Origin: AV69 sp963742315
GTDB lineage: Bacteria; Verrucomicrobiota; Verrucomicrobiia; Chthoniobacterales; UBA10450
DNA length: 64,000 nucleotides
Assembly: GCA_963742315.1 (NCBI GenBank)
Contig: CAVULE010000013.1
Location: 124,001 to 188,000 of the forward strand
Direction: 5' to 3'
Numbering within the stretch: the first letter of the stretch is position 1; each line of letters opens with the position of its first letter. Both the position numbers and the translations under genes were made by a program. The notes beneath the pieces were generated by a model. It did not search any database, was not told the origin of the DNA, and worked only from the letters and a program-made list of their open reading frames with translations. Below, one piece after another: positions 10,151-17,873 of this stretch.

Positions 10151-11227
10151 TCATTTCGCAATATGTTGCCGCACGATTTCTTTTTGATCGGCGCGAGCGA
10201 GCGCCTCCTCGGTGCTGATCAAACCCTGCTTCCGTAAGTCGATCAACGCATCATCCATTAATTGCATGCCCTGCTTGCGACCAGTCTGGATAATTCCCGG
10301 CAACATGAATGTTCTGGCCTCGCGAATGACGTTGGAGACGGCCGGCGTGTTGGTCAGGGTCTCGATCGCAAGGACGCGGCCGGTGCCATCGGCGCGGGGA
10401 ATCAACTGCTGGCTAATGACGCCGCGCAACGATTCGCTGATCATAATGCGGATTTGCTCTTGTTGATCGACCGGAAAAACATCGAGCACACGATCCAGCG
10501 TGCGCGCAGCAGTGCCGGTGTGCAGCGTTCCCAGAACCAGGTGGCCCGTCTCTGAAGCGGTGATGGCCAGCGAAATCGTTTCCAGATCGCGCATCTCGCC
10601 AACCATGATCACATCGGGATCCTCGCGGAGCGCCCCGCGCAACGCCACGCCGAAGGAGAGAGTGTGCGTGTGTACTTCGCGTTGGGTAATGTGACAACCT
10701 TTCGGTTCGAGCACGTATTCAATTGGATCCTCCAAAGTAATGATGTGCTCACGTCGCTCGATATTGATCTGCTCCACCAGCGCGGCCAGCGTCGTCGATT
10801 TTCCGCTCCCAACCGATCCGGTCACGAGGATCAGACCGTTATGATATCGCGTCAGTAGCTTCAGGTGTTCCGGCAAACCGAGCTCGTCCATCGTGCGAAC
10901 GCGGGTATTGATGATGCGAAAAACAATGTCCGTCCCGAGACGCTGGCGCACCACGCTGGCGCGATATCTTCCTCTGCTATTGGCGTAAGCGAAATCGGCG
11001 TCTCCACGTTCCTTTACCAGCACGCGCTGCACATCGTTCAAAAAGGTGTCGGCTAGCTTTTGGGTTTGTTCCGCCTTGAAACGCGGCGCATCCGGCCAGA
11101 TTGGCTGTAACATCCCATGCAGACGCCAGACCGGCGGGGCGTTTACCCCCAGGTGAACATCTGATGCGCCAGCCTCCTGGGCGACGGCAAGATATTCGTC
11201 AACGTGACGCAACAGATGAGCACTCAT
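10151..11227 (-). CDS. PilT/PilU-like type IV pilus ATPase (copy 2)
   Basis: This 358-residue ATPase is a paralogue of the next gene. It has ASDVHLGVNAPPVWRLHG, Walker A GSVGSGKSTT (V where PilT usually has T), HIITLEDPIEYVLEPKG, Walker B VIMVGEMRDLETISLAI and GTLHTGTAARTLDRV. It likely serves as the second retraction motor (PilU-type) or the main PilT; the sequence alone does not settle which. No pilC, pilB or pilA lies adjacent, though a pseudopilin gene occurs at 26877. Confidence 0.9.
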   Translation of the reverse strand: MSAHLLRHVDEYLAVAQEAGASDVHLGVNAPPVWRLHGMLQPIWPDAPRFKAEQTQKLADTFLNDVQRVLVKERGDADFAYANSRGRYRASVVRQRLGTDIVFRIINTRVRTMDELGLPEHLKLLTRYHNGLILVTGSVGSGKSTTLAALVEQINIERREHIITLEDPIEYVLEPKGCHITQREVHTHTLSFGVALRGALREDPDVIMVGEMRDLETISLAITASETGHLVLGTLHTGTAARTLDRVLDVFPVDQQEQIRIMISESLRGVISQQLIPRADGTGRVLAIETLTNTPAVSNVIREARTFMLPGIIQTGRKQGMQLMDDALIDLRKQGLISTEEALARADQKEIVRQHIAK

Positions 11228-11308
11228 TGGGCGCTATGATCATGCCATCCGCAGCGCGATGAGGTAAACCGAAAAGCGGCAGGCAATGGCACGGGCCTTA
11301 CTATGAGG

Positions 11309-11346
11309 AGTGTGGGCGAGGTCCCTCGCTTGCGCTCGGGATGAGG
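11309..11346. repeat. H1 half-unit
   Basis: GGGCGAGGTCCCTCGC then TTGCGCTCGGGATGAGG: one arm of the H1 hairpin (GTCCC/GGGAT type). The surrounding gap 11228-11381 shows nothing else. Confidence 0.6.
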
Positions 11347-11381
11347 TAGGAGTGGCGGCGCTGAACGGGGCAATCGCTAGA

Positions 11382-11768
11382 TCAGCTCATCGTCCGCGAT
11401 CTAGTCCTTGAATAGCCAGTAATCCTACTGGTCACAAACTTCACTAGCGCCGGCCGCAGCAAAGTTGCGGCAAACTTTATGACGCCAACCAGCGCTCCTG
11501 CTTCCAACAAACCTTTGCCGTTTCCCTTGGAATTGTCTTTCCCGCGAACGTAGACTTTTTTCTTTCGCGCCGGCGCGATTGCGATGAGTAATCCCACCAC
11601 CGCCAGGGCCCCGATCCAAATCGCAGTTTGATCGCGAAATGAATTTTTTATTTTGCGTGGAATATCTAGTTCGTAGCGCAGCCCGCTTAGCTCCCTTGCC
11701 ATCCGATCACGCGAAAGCGCGATATCGCTCTTTATTGCGGCCCGGTCTTTCCTAGGGATTTCAGCCAT
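11382..11768 (-). CDS. Small single-pass membrane protein, DUF3618-like
   Basis: A 128-residue protein with a charged N-terminus (MAEIPRKDRAAIKSDIALSR), one membrane segment near residue 55 (AIWIGALAVVGLLIAIAP) and a basic, Gly/Lys-rich linker, then a second hydrophobic stretch. The layout and the position downstream of DUF883 and holin-like genes match the third gene of the YqjD-YqjE-YqjK type cluster. The start at 11768 overlaps the preceding gene by 37 bases; the longer frame reading back to 11900 is only overlap with that gene. Function unknown; family assignment tentative. Confidence 0.7.
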   Translation of the reverse strand: MAEIPRKDRAAIKSDIALSRDRMARELSGLRYELDIPRKIKNSFRDQTAIWIGALAVVGLLIAIAPARKKKVYVRGKDNSKGNGKGLLEAGALVGVIKFAATLLRPALVKFVTSRITGYSRTRSRTMS

Positions 11769-12157
11769 TGTTGGTCTTTCTTTAATTCCGCTCGTGTTTC
11801 TGGATAGAGCCTGCCGGTCAGTCTTGCTTTTGCCAGTAACACACAAACAACAGCCAGCGCGATATGCACTAATCCAGCGCCGAGTGCGATCCATGTCCAC
11901 GAAATTCCACTGAGATGGGCGATGCCGACGATCAGGCTACCCAGGATAAAAATGTATCCGAACACGACCGCGATGAGCGCACCCAAGGCAAACGCGACAA
12001 CCGCCGCCAATTGCAACAGCAACGCTTTTGACTCGACCGCCAGAAGCGCGGCTCGAGTCTCAACGTAGGCGAACAGCGCGCTGATTAACCCAATCGCATT
12101 GTCGATCAATCCGGCATGTCCGGACGGATTGCGCACTCTCGCGCTCGCGCGAGCCAT
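11732..12157 (-). CDS. Phage-holin-superfamily (YqjE/DUF1469-like) membrane protein
   Basis: This 141-residue protein has two pairs of long hydrophobic helices (about residues 45-72 and 80-108) with basic flanks, and an N-terminal amphipathic region, YVETRAALLAVESKALLLQ, typical of the YqjE/Actinobacterial holin-like family. These chromosomal proteins are not phage lysis proteins. They are usually found next to DUF883 proteins, as here, and are thought to act at the inner membrane in stress or stationary phase. It is 9 bases after the DUF883 gene and overlaps the next gene, so the three form one operon. Confidence 0.8.
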   Translation of the reverse strand: MARASARVRNPSGHAGLIDNAIGLISALFAYVETRAALLAVESKALLLQLAAVVAFALGALIAVVFGYIFILGSLIVGIAHLSGISWTWIALGAGLVHIALAVVCVLLAKARLTGRLYPETRAELKKDQQWLKSLGKTGPQ

Positions 12158-12166
12158 GATGAACGG

Positions 12167-12451
12167 CTAACGCCGAAAGATCAGGCCCAAAACAAAACCG
12201 ATCCCAAGTGCGGTCATGACCGCCTTCATCGGATTTTCGCGCACATAATCTTCGCCATCCTCCTGCAAGGTGCGGACGCGCACTTTGGCGTCGCCCCAAG
12301 CCTGAGTGGCTTTGTCGCGATAATCCTCCGCCATTGTCGTCGCCGCCGATTTTAAATCTTCGGCTGCGCGGCGCGCATGAGTTTTACTGCTCTCCAGTTT
12401 GTTTTGCGCGCTGCCAGCCGCGCCACTTTCATTCGATTTTTCTTCTGCCAT
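12167..12451 (-). CDS. DUF883 (YqjD/ElaB-like) ribosome/membrane tether protein
   Basis: A 94-residue protein with a hydrophilic helical N-terminus rich in Ala, Glu and Lys and a C-terminal glycine-containing membrane segment, AVMTALGIGFVLGLIFRR, preceded by YVRENPMKA. This is the DUF883 pattern: RENP before the membrane helix and a closing RR. E. coli relatives anchor ribosomes to the membrane in stationary phase. First gene of the three-gene operon that runs to 11382. Confidence 0.88.
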   Translation of the reverse strand: MAEEKSNESGAAGSAQNKLESSKTHARRAAEDLKSAATTMAEDYRDKATQAWGDAKVRVRTLQEDGEDYVRENPMKAVMTALGIGFVLGLIFRR

Positions 12452-12608
12452 GATCTTTCTCCAAATGGTTGATGGTTTACGGCATTATCCGGTCGCGAAC
12501 CCCGTCGCGCAAACCTTTCCGCATCCCGTTATTTAAACGAAACTGGAGTGCCTGCTGCGCTTACGGAGGCGCGGCCAGCGACCCGGGCTACAACCTTTTC
12601 AACCTCCT

Positions 12609-12827
12609 TTATTGCTCGCGGAAAATTATCCGCGCTTTCGTCAGATCGTAAGGTGACAGCTCCACCGACACCTTGTCCCCGGGCACGATACGGATGAAAT
12701 GCTTGCGCATTTTACCAGAAATATGAGCCAGGACATTGCGTTGGCCGGGCAGATCAACGCGGAACATCGTCCCCGGTAATACCTGAGTCACCGTTCCTTC
12801 CGTCACAATCTGTGCTTCCTTGGCCAC
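12609..12827 (-). CDS. infA: Translation initiation factor IF-1
   Basis: A 72-residue OB-fold protein of exactly the family length. It contains VTEGTVTQVLPGTMFRVDL, GHVLAHISGKMRKHFIRI (with N for the first residue here, RNVLAHISGKMRKHF) and PGDKVSVELSPYDLTKARI. It binds the 30S A-site region during initiation with IF-2 and IF-3. It is encoded apart from the ribosomal protein operon. The 157 bases upstream of DUF883's start (12452-12608) hold no gene. Confidence 0.97.
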   Translation of the reverse strand: MAKEAQIVTEGTVTQVLPGTMFRVDLPGQRNVLAHISGKMRKHFIRIVPGDKVSVELSPYDLTKARIIFREQ

Positions 12828-12872
12828 GCCTTAAAATGCCTGTAGGCGCCGAAAGTTCAACCCGCCGACCTA

Positions 12873-14768
12873 CTAGCGCAGTGTTGCTTCCGGGAAAAAC
12901 TCGCCTATTTCGCGCCGCTTCCACCATGCACCGGTAGCTCGGCGTTCCTCGGAAGTAGTGAACTGATACTTAAACAAAATCGCACGGACGTATTTCGGGG
13001 GTTTATCGGGAAAGGGATTGCGTGCGAGTAATCGTGTGACCGCCGGCTCATTTTCCAACAAGCGGACCACGAAATTCTGGAACCAATCTTCCTGCCGGCG
13101 ACCACCGAGCGCCGCGAACCACATTTGCCAATCCAATCGCGGCTGATGCGGCGCGCACCAGCGCGGAGCGCGATTCAAGTCGCCCGGTTTCCATTTGAAT
13201 TCGTAGGAAACCCAATCGATTCCGTCCGCGCTGCCTTCCACTTCGATCTCTGGCCGCTCTTTTGTCATCACCCGGAAAAGTCCATAACCATTCAGGATTC
13301 GGAATGGCTCGAGGCGTGCATAGACCACCAGTAGCGGCTTGGGCCACTCAGCCTCGGGCTTCAGTGCGGTGTAACAGAGCCAGAAATTTAGCGGCAAGGT
13401 GATAATGAGGATGGCGATGGCGAGCCAATGCCGTATTTTGGTAGGGCGAGACTCCGTCGAGCCTTTCGAGAACGCGCGCGGCTCGACGGAGTCTCGCCCT
13501 ACCCTCCAAGCCGCGTCATCGATGAGCAAGAGGCAAAGCGCGATCGTGAGCAAATTGAAGAAGCAGTAATTACCGGTGATGGCGATTGCGAGTTGAAGAA
13601 AAATTAGCAAACCTGCTGCGATCAAACGTGGCCGGCGCGGCGCCCAAATGAAAAACGGAACGATGATTTCGACCACCAAACAAAAGGCGACCGAGAACTT
13701 TTTGAACCATTCGGGATGTTTATCCGCGAACCAGGCGAAGACGGTCGGGAGCGGTTGGGTCCAGTAATGGTAATCAAGCGCGGTCAGTGCGCTCCAATGA
13801 AAGGAATGATTGATCCAACCCCAGCAATTGTCGCCGCTGGTGAGTTTCACCACCCCAGACATGAACATGAGCTTGAAGAGGAGAAACTTGAGCAGAAACA
13901 TCGCGACCGGTGAGACCGGTTGTATAGCCGCAGGCGCTGATCGAGGCCAAACCTGCCAGGGCGCGAAAAAAATAGCGACGAATCCAGTCTCAAGCAGAAG
14001 AATGTCCCATTGAAAGCTAAGAAACGCCTGGCCTGCGACGCTAAGCGAGAGATAAGAAACGAAAAGAACGCCTAACGAAATAGCCGGAGCAATCCGGCAG
14101 ATCAGCAGGAGCGAGAACAGAACGCCGCTGCCGCAAAGAAAATGGAGGAAACCGTTGCTCGAATTAAACCAGCAGAGTGTCGGCAGAATCCAGACTGTTT
14201 TGTATCCAATCTCGCGGTGCGCCAGCGACAAATAATCGCTGATTGGCAAAATGCCATTCGCTCCGACGAGACCGTCGATCTGGATCCAAAGTGAAACGAA
14301 CGCGATCAAATAGACAAGACCGAGTGCACGTAGAAACCAGCGATGCGCCCAAAAATAAGTTGGGGACCGAACGTCTTTCCCCCAAAGCAATTGCGTTATT
14401 GCCGAGGCGAACCCGCGATGCCGTGCGATGAAGTTGTAACCCAATTCAGAAACCGCAGCGAAGCCAGGGATGTGTTGGTAGCTCCACCACAGCCATTTTT
14501 TCGAGGGCCGGCAACGTAGTGACCGATAGACCGCTTCCGCCGTGACGAAAACCTGACCGGACTTATCGATATAAACGACCGAGCGCTGGAATTGTTCGCG
14601 CGGAATTTCTGGAAAACGGTCCGCGATTTCCTGATATGGTGCATACTCAATTTCGCCCGCGGTAATTTCGCGCCAGCGCTCAATCCAGCGGCGGCAGAAA
14701 TGACATTCGCCATCCCAAATCATGAGCGGTTTCGGTGGCGGGTTAGCAACGCGAGACGGCACGCTCAT
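12873..14768 (-). CDS. DCC-domain (DUF393) / lipase maturation factor-like membrane protein
   Basis: About 631 residues. The N-terminal ~130 residues form a thioredoxin-like DCC domain with DGECHFCRRW, the DGxCxxC redox motif. The rest is a multi-pass membrane protein with motifs of the lipase maturation factor (LMF1)/HTTM group: SFQWDILLLETGFVAIFFAP, FKLMFMSGVVKLTSGDNCW, and LTALDYHYWTQPLPTVFAW. In animals LMF1 helps lipases fold in the ER; bacterial relatives have no assigned job, and a fused thiol-disulfide domain suggests a redox role. The start at 14768 (MSVPSRVANPP) is chosen because the longer frame to 14906 runs through a palindromic repeat. An in-frame palindrome (13440-13503) sits in a loop between membrane helices. 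A paralogue without the DCC domain lies at 53232-54754. Confidence 0.8.
   Translation of the reverse strand: MSVPSRVANPPPKPLMIWDGECHFCRRWIERWREITAGEIEYAPYQEIADRFPEIPREQFQRSVVYIDKSGQVFVTAEAVYRSLRCRPSKKWLWWSYQHIPGFAAVSELGYNFIARHRGFASAITQLLWGKDVRSPTYFWAHRWFLRALGLVYLIAFVSLWIQIDGLVGANGILPISDYLSLAHREIGYKTVWILPTLCWFNSSNGFLHFLCGSGVLFSLLLICRIAPAISLGVLFVSYLSLSVAGQAFLSFQWDILLLETGFVAIFFAPWQVWPRSAPAAIQPVSPVAMFLLKFLLFKLMFMSGVVKLTSGDNCWGWINHSFHWSALTALDYHYWTQPLPTVFAWFADKHPEWFKKFSVAFCLVVEIIVPFFIWAPRRPRLIAAGLLIFLQLAIAITGNYCFFNLLTIALCLLLIDDAAWRVGRDSVEPRAFSKGSTESRPTKIRHWLAIAILIITLPLNFWLCYTALKPEAEWPKPLLVVYARLEPFRILNGYGLFRVMTKERPEIEVEGSADGIDWVSYEFKWKPGDLNRAPRWCAPHQPRLDWQMWFAALGGRRQEDWFQNFVVRLLENEPAVTRLLARNPFPDKPPKYVRAILFKYQFTTSEERRATGAWWKRREIGEFFPEATLR
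13440..13503. repeat. Palindrome inside the LMF-like coding sequence
   Basis: GGTAGGGCGAGACTCCGTCG on the left pairs almost perfectly with the mirrored CGACGGAGTCTCGCCCTACC on the right, around a short GC-rich loop. Translated, it gives GRDSVEPRAFSKGSTESRP within the loop after LLLIDDAAW. The frame is kept. Confidence 0.9.
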
Positions 14769-14948
14769 GTTTTCATTTTGGGGTTGCGTCGGAACATAGG
14801 CATTCCTGCCTGTGCGCCCAGCGGACATTCTGTCGGCTGTGTTTTTTTTGTTTTCACAGCGCAGTGCAACTGCGCTGGGCGCACAGACTGCACGTCTGTG
14901 TTCCAACTAAATCATGAGCGGTTTCGGTGGCGGGTTGGCAACGCGGAG
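14717..14948. repeat. 38-bp direct repeat flanking a ~115-bp hairpin element
   Basis: AATCATGAGCGGTTTCGGTG plus the next ~18 bases occurs at 14717-14754 (inside the LMF-like gene, codons for VANPPPKPLMI) and again at 14909-14946 with two changes. Between them, 14791-14904 is a long inverted repeat: GGAACATAGGCATTCC and TGTGCGCCCAGCG on the left, CGCTGGGCGCACAGAC and GTGTTCC on the right, around a T-run. The 5' end of the gene has been partly duplicated around the palindrome. Confidence 0.85.
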
Positions 14949-15013
14949 TTGTTCTTTCATGAAATTGAGGTGGATCGCGCTCTCCGTCGCGCGATGCTAC
15001 TCAAGCTCTTACT

Positions 15014-15171
15014 TGGCATTCCGAGAGCAGTCGAGGAATCTCTAACTAGTCAAGGACGGGTCGCGCTGTTTTTCACACATCGCTTGCTTGAGTATCACGA
15101 CTGGACCTGGTCGCCCAGACAAATGGTTAGAGATCTTTCGACTTCGCTGCGCTCCGCTCAGGATGACAAAG
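15014..15171. repeat. H1 hairpin repeat, expanded loop
   Basis: Left arm GGCATTCCGAGAGCAGTCG with GGAATCTCTAACTA; right arm GGTTAGAGATCTTTCGACTT to CAGGATGACAAAG. The loop of about 75 bases is unrelated to other copies. The gap from 14769 to 15449 contains only repeats. Confidence 0.8.
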
Positions 15172-15283
15172 AGAGAATTCCGCGCGTTCGATCACGCGAT
15201 GCTCAGCCGATGAGGTTGCGGAGTCAATGCGGCATGGCCGCTCGCATGCCCGTCGCCTGATATTCGGACCGCGCATGCGCACG

Positions 15284-15399
15284 TTTTGTCATCCCGAGCG
15301 CAAGCGAGGGACCTCACCCATGGCCGTTGATCACACAAGCTAGATCGGATTACCCAGACGGTGTAGGATCCCTCGTCGTGTTCGCCACTCGGGATGACG
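15284..15399. repeat. H1 hairpin repeat, TCCC/GGGA type
   Basis: Left arm TTTTGTCATCCCGAGCGCAA then GCGAGGGACCTCACCC; right arm GTAGGATCCCTCG to CACTCGGGATGACG. The arm sequence differs from the 81-185 copy but still pairs. Confidence 0.8.
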
Positions 15400-15449
15400 T
15401 GCTGTGAGAACGCCACGTCCGACTCGAAAAAACGAATTGTCAGTTGTGT

Positions 15450-16217
15450 TTAAGAGAACTCTGCCCAGACGGGGGCATGATCGGACGGATCGCTGCCTTT
15501 GCGCATTTCGCGATCGATCCCCGCCGCGGTGCAAAGTTCGGCCAATGATTCGCTGGCAAGAATCGCGTCGATGCGGAGTCCGCGATTTTTTTGAAACGCC
15601 AGCATCCGATAATCCCACCAACTGAAAAGACCGCCTTCGACATGATGGATGCGAAGGGTATCGCGCAAACCGATTTGTTCGAGTGCGCGAAAAGCGGCGC
15701 GTTCTTCCTCCGAACACATAATGGCGCCGCGCCAAAGGCGGGGATCATGCACATCACGATCTTCCGGTGCGACATTGAAATCGCCGCATGCAATCACGTG
15801 GGTAAAAGATTTCTGCGCCTCCGCGATGCAATCGCGCAGTTGAACGAACCATTGCAATTTGTAATTGAACGCGGGTGTGCCGACCGCCTGCCCGTTTGGC
15901 GCGTAAATGGAAAACACGCGCACGTCCTTGATCGTTGCCGCGATCACTCGTGCCTGCGGATCTTCGCTTTCGTCGCACAACGCGGCCTGGCGTTCTCGCG
16001 GCTCGTGACGGGAAAGAATCGCGACGCCGTTGTAAGACTTCTGGCCATGAAAGACGCAGCGATAACCTGCCGCTGCGAGTGCCAGTTCGGGAAATTGATC
16101 ATCACTGCACTTTGTTTCCTGCAAGCAAACGACATCCGGCTCTTCTTTCGCCAACCAATCAAGCAGACGTTGCTGGCGCTTCCGCAGCGAGTTGATATTC
16201 CAGGAGATGAATTTCAT
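15450..16217 (-). CDS. xthA: Exodeoxyribonuclease III
   Basis: This 255-residue enzyme cleaves DNA 5' to abasic sites and has 3'-5' exonuclease activity in base-excision repair. Motifs of the exonuclease-endonuclease-phosphatase fold are all present: FISWNINSLRKR, VVCLQETKCSD (metal Glu), SIYAPNG, ACGDFNVAPEDRDVHDP, FSWWDYR, LRIDAILAS and the C-terminal DPSDHAPVWAEF with catalytic Asp-His. The start at 16217 (MKFISWNINSL) is the usual one; the upstream extension reads into a palindromic repeat. The stop is close to a run of hairpin repeats, and no operon partner is evident. Confidence 0.95.
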   Translation of the reverse strand: MKFISWNINSLRKRQQRLLDWLAKEEPDVVCLQETKCSDDQFPELALAAAGYRCVFHGQKSYNGVAILSRHEPRERQAALCDESEDPQARVIAATIKDVRVFSIYAPNGQAVGTPAFNYKLQWFVQLRDCIAEAQKSFTHVIACGDFNVAPEDRDVHDPRLWRGAIMCSEEERAAFRALEQIGLRDTLRIHHVEGGLFSWWDYRMLAFQKNRGLRIDAILASESLAELCTAAGIDREMRKGSDPSDHAPVWAEFS

Positions 16218-16218
16218 T

Positions 16219-16335
16219 TGTAGCCGCGCCTCTGTGAGGCGCGCGGGCACGGCTCATAGAGCCGTGGCTACAACAGGAATGCAAACAGCGAATCGTTTTC
16301 GGCAAGCTGCCGAAAACTGCAGGCTGCACTTCCCC
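16219..16335. repeat. Two adjacent hairpin families (TGTAGC type and CGGCAGCTTGCCG type)
   Basis: 16219-16273: TGTAGCCGCGCC with nested GCCTCTGTGAGGC and GGCTCATAGAGCC, closing GGCTACAAC. 16296-16318: GTTTTCGGCAAGCTGCCGAAAAC, a perfect hairpin. The second has a covarying relative at 30800-30850. Similar TGTAGC hairpins lie at 20970-21001 and 61146-61207. Confidence 0.75.
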
Positions 16336-16337
16336 AT

Positions 16338-17705
16338 TCACAATTCGTAGCTCTCGCCCGGCGTCGGCACGATCACATCACAGTTGGGCAACTCGCCTGC
16401 CAGTCGTGCCCGCATCCATTCCACCGCCGGCGGATCGCCGTGCACGAGCAGAATTTTCTTCGGCCCGACTTTTGCCGCGTAGGCAATGAGCGATTCGCGC
16501 GAGGCATGCGCGCTGAATTGAAATTGCTCGATGTGACAGCGCAAAGTTTGCGGCGGTTCGCCAGGGTCGAGCGAAACGCTGTCGCCGCTTTTGGCGGAGC
16601 GCAAAATTCCACCGGGTGATTCCGGGTCAGCGTAGCCGACGAACAAAATCGAGTGCTGCGGAACTCCGACGAGGCGGCGCGCGAAAATATTGGAAAGCGT
16701 TTTTGGCGTCATCATGCCGCTGGAAAGCGCGTAGACGCGGCTTGGGCGCGCAGGAGAATCGTTAATGGTCTGGCCGTTCAGGACAAAGGGTGCGACATCC
16801 TGCATCAATTGCAGGCGTGGCCATTGCCGGCGCGTTTGATTGACCCGGCGATCGTACACCTCCGTCATTTTCGAGCTGAGTCCGCCGATGTAGACCGGAA
16901 AGGCTAATTGTTGCTGTCGGCGAAATTCGTAAAACATCCCGAGCGCTTCCTGCGTTTTGCCCAGCGCAAACACTGGAATCAGCGCGCAGCCGTCGCGGCT
17001 AAAAGTTGCATCGATCGCGGCTGCCAGCTTTTTCTCTTCTGACTCGCGCGACCAACCAACGACCTCGGGAGTATCGCCGCGGGTGCATTCCATGATCAAA
17101 ACATCGATATTGCTTTGCGGAAAAATCGCCGATTGCATGATTGTTTGATCATCGAAATTGACGTCGCCGGTGTAAAAGATTGTCCGCCCTTCCGCTCGCA
17201 AAAGAATTCCAGACGAACCAAGGACATGCCCGGCGTCCCAAAATTCGAAGGTTAATGCGTCGTCATCACCGACCTGATTACCGCTGGTCGTATAAGGCTG
17301 CCGATATCGACAGAGGTGCCATTGGGCAATGGCGCGATCGCTTTCGCGATGCCCAAAAAGCGGATAAAGCGTGAGGCCGAGCTCTTCACGCTGCCGCGTC
17401 ATTACGTTCACGGAATTATGGAGAAGAAGAGATCCAATTTCGCTGGTCGCTTCCGTCATGAAAACGCGCGCGTGCGGCTGGTGGCGCATCAATACCGGGA
17501 GCGTTCCGATGTGATCCTGATGCGCATGAGTGATAAGAATGGCGTCGAGTGTTTGGCCCTCGATCGGCTTCCAATTTGGCAGCGCATTCTCACCCGCATC
17601 TTTGGGATGCATCCCGCAATCGAGAATCAACCGCCTGCCTCCCGCCTCGAGATAGTAAGAGTTCGCGCCGATCTCAGTATGACGGGTGAGATTGATGAAC
17701 TTCAT
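16338..17705 (-). CDS. MBL-fold beta-CASP RNA/DNA nuclease
   Basis: A 455-residue metallo-beta-lactamase-fold hydrolase of the CPSF73/Ysh1-like group. Zinc ligands: THAHQDHIG (motif 2), HVLGSSG (motif 3), FYTGDVNFDDQ (motif 4). The beta-CASP inserts follow: LIMECTRGDT (motif A), IPVFALGKTQE, LSSGMM, and QFSAHASRE (motif C with His), then LVHGDPPA. Bacterial members are RNA endo/exonucleases in RNA processing or decay; this subgroup is often annotated as an mRNA 3'-end-processing-like exonuclease. It lacks the C-terminal RNase J domain. It ends 120 bases before xthA, in the same direction. Confidence 0.9.
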   Translation of the reverse strand: MKFINLTRHTEIGANSYYLEAGGRRLILDCGMHPKDAGENALPNWKPIEGQTLDAILITHAHQDHIGTLPVLMRHQPHARVFMTEATSEIGSLLLHNSVNVMTRQREELGLTLYPLFGHRESDRAIAQWHLCRYRQPYTTSGNQVGDDDALTFEFWDAGHVLGSSGILLRAEGRTIFYTGDVNFDDQTIMQSAIFPQSNIDVLIMECTRGDTPEVVGWSRESEEKKLAAAIDATFSRDGCALIPVFALGKTQEALGMFYEFRRQQQLAFPVYIGGLSSKMTEVYDRRVNQTRRQWPRLQLMQDVAPFVLNGQTINDSPARPSRVYALSSGMMTPKTLSNIFARRLVGVPQHSILFVGYADPESPGGILRSAKSGDSVSLDPGEPPQTLRCHIEQFQFSAHASRESLIAYAAKVGPKKILLVHGDPPAVEWMRARLAGELPNCDVIVPTPGESYEL

Positions 17706-17724
17706 GCCGCTGAACTACTTTTAC

Positions 17725-17830
17725 GCTTCCTCTTCCTGTTATTCCTAATGCAATCCTATTCGTAATCATATCCCTATTCTATGATGCGAATCCGAGGAAG
17801 ATTAGGAGTGGCAGGAAGAGGAAAAGAACA
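17725..17830. repeat. TTCCTAATC palindrome family
   Basis: CTTCCTCTTCCTGTTATTCC and the following AATGCAATCC pair with AGATTAGGAGTGGCAGGAAG and AGGAAAAG. A relative lies at 58437-58530. It occupies the gap between two divergent genes, so it is not a transcription terminator here. Confidence 0.75.
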
Positions 17831-17873
17831 GTATCACGCCGCAACTTAGTCCACTAATTGCTGTTCAATCAGC

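Noticed and set aside
11732..12157. Prophage holin
   Set aside because: The holin-like protein is in a DUF883 operon and no phage genes are near.
14592..15260. Plus-strand frame of 222 codons with repeated HERFRWRV
   Set aside because: The repeated peptide is only the translation of the 38-bp direct repeat; the rest covers palindromes.
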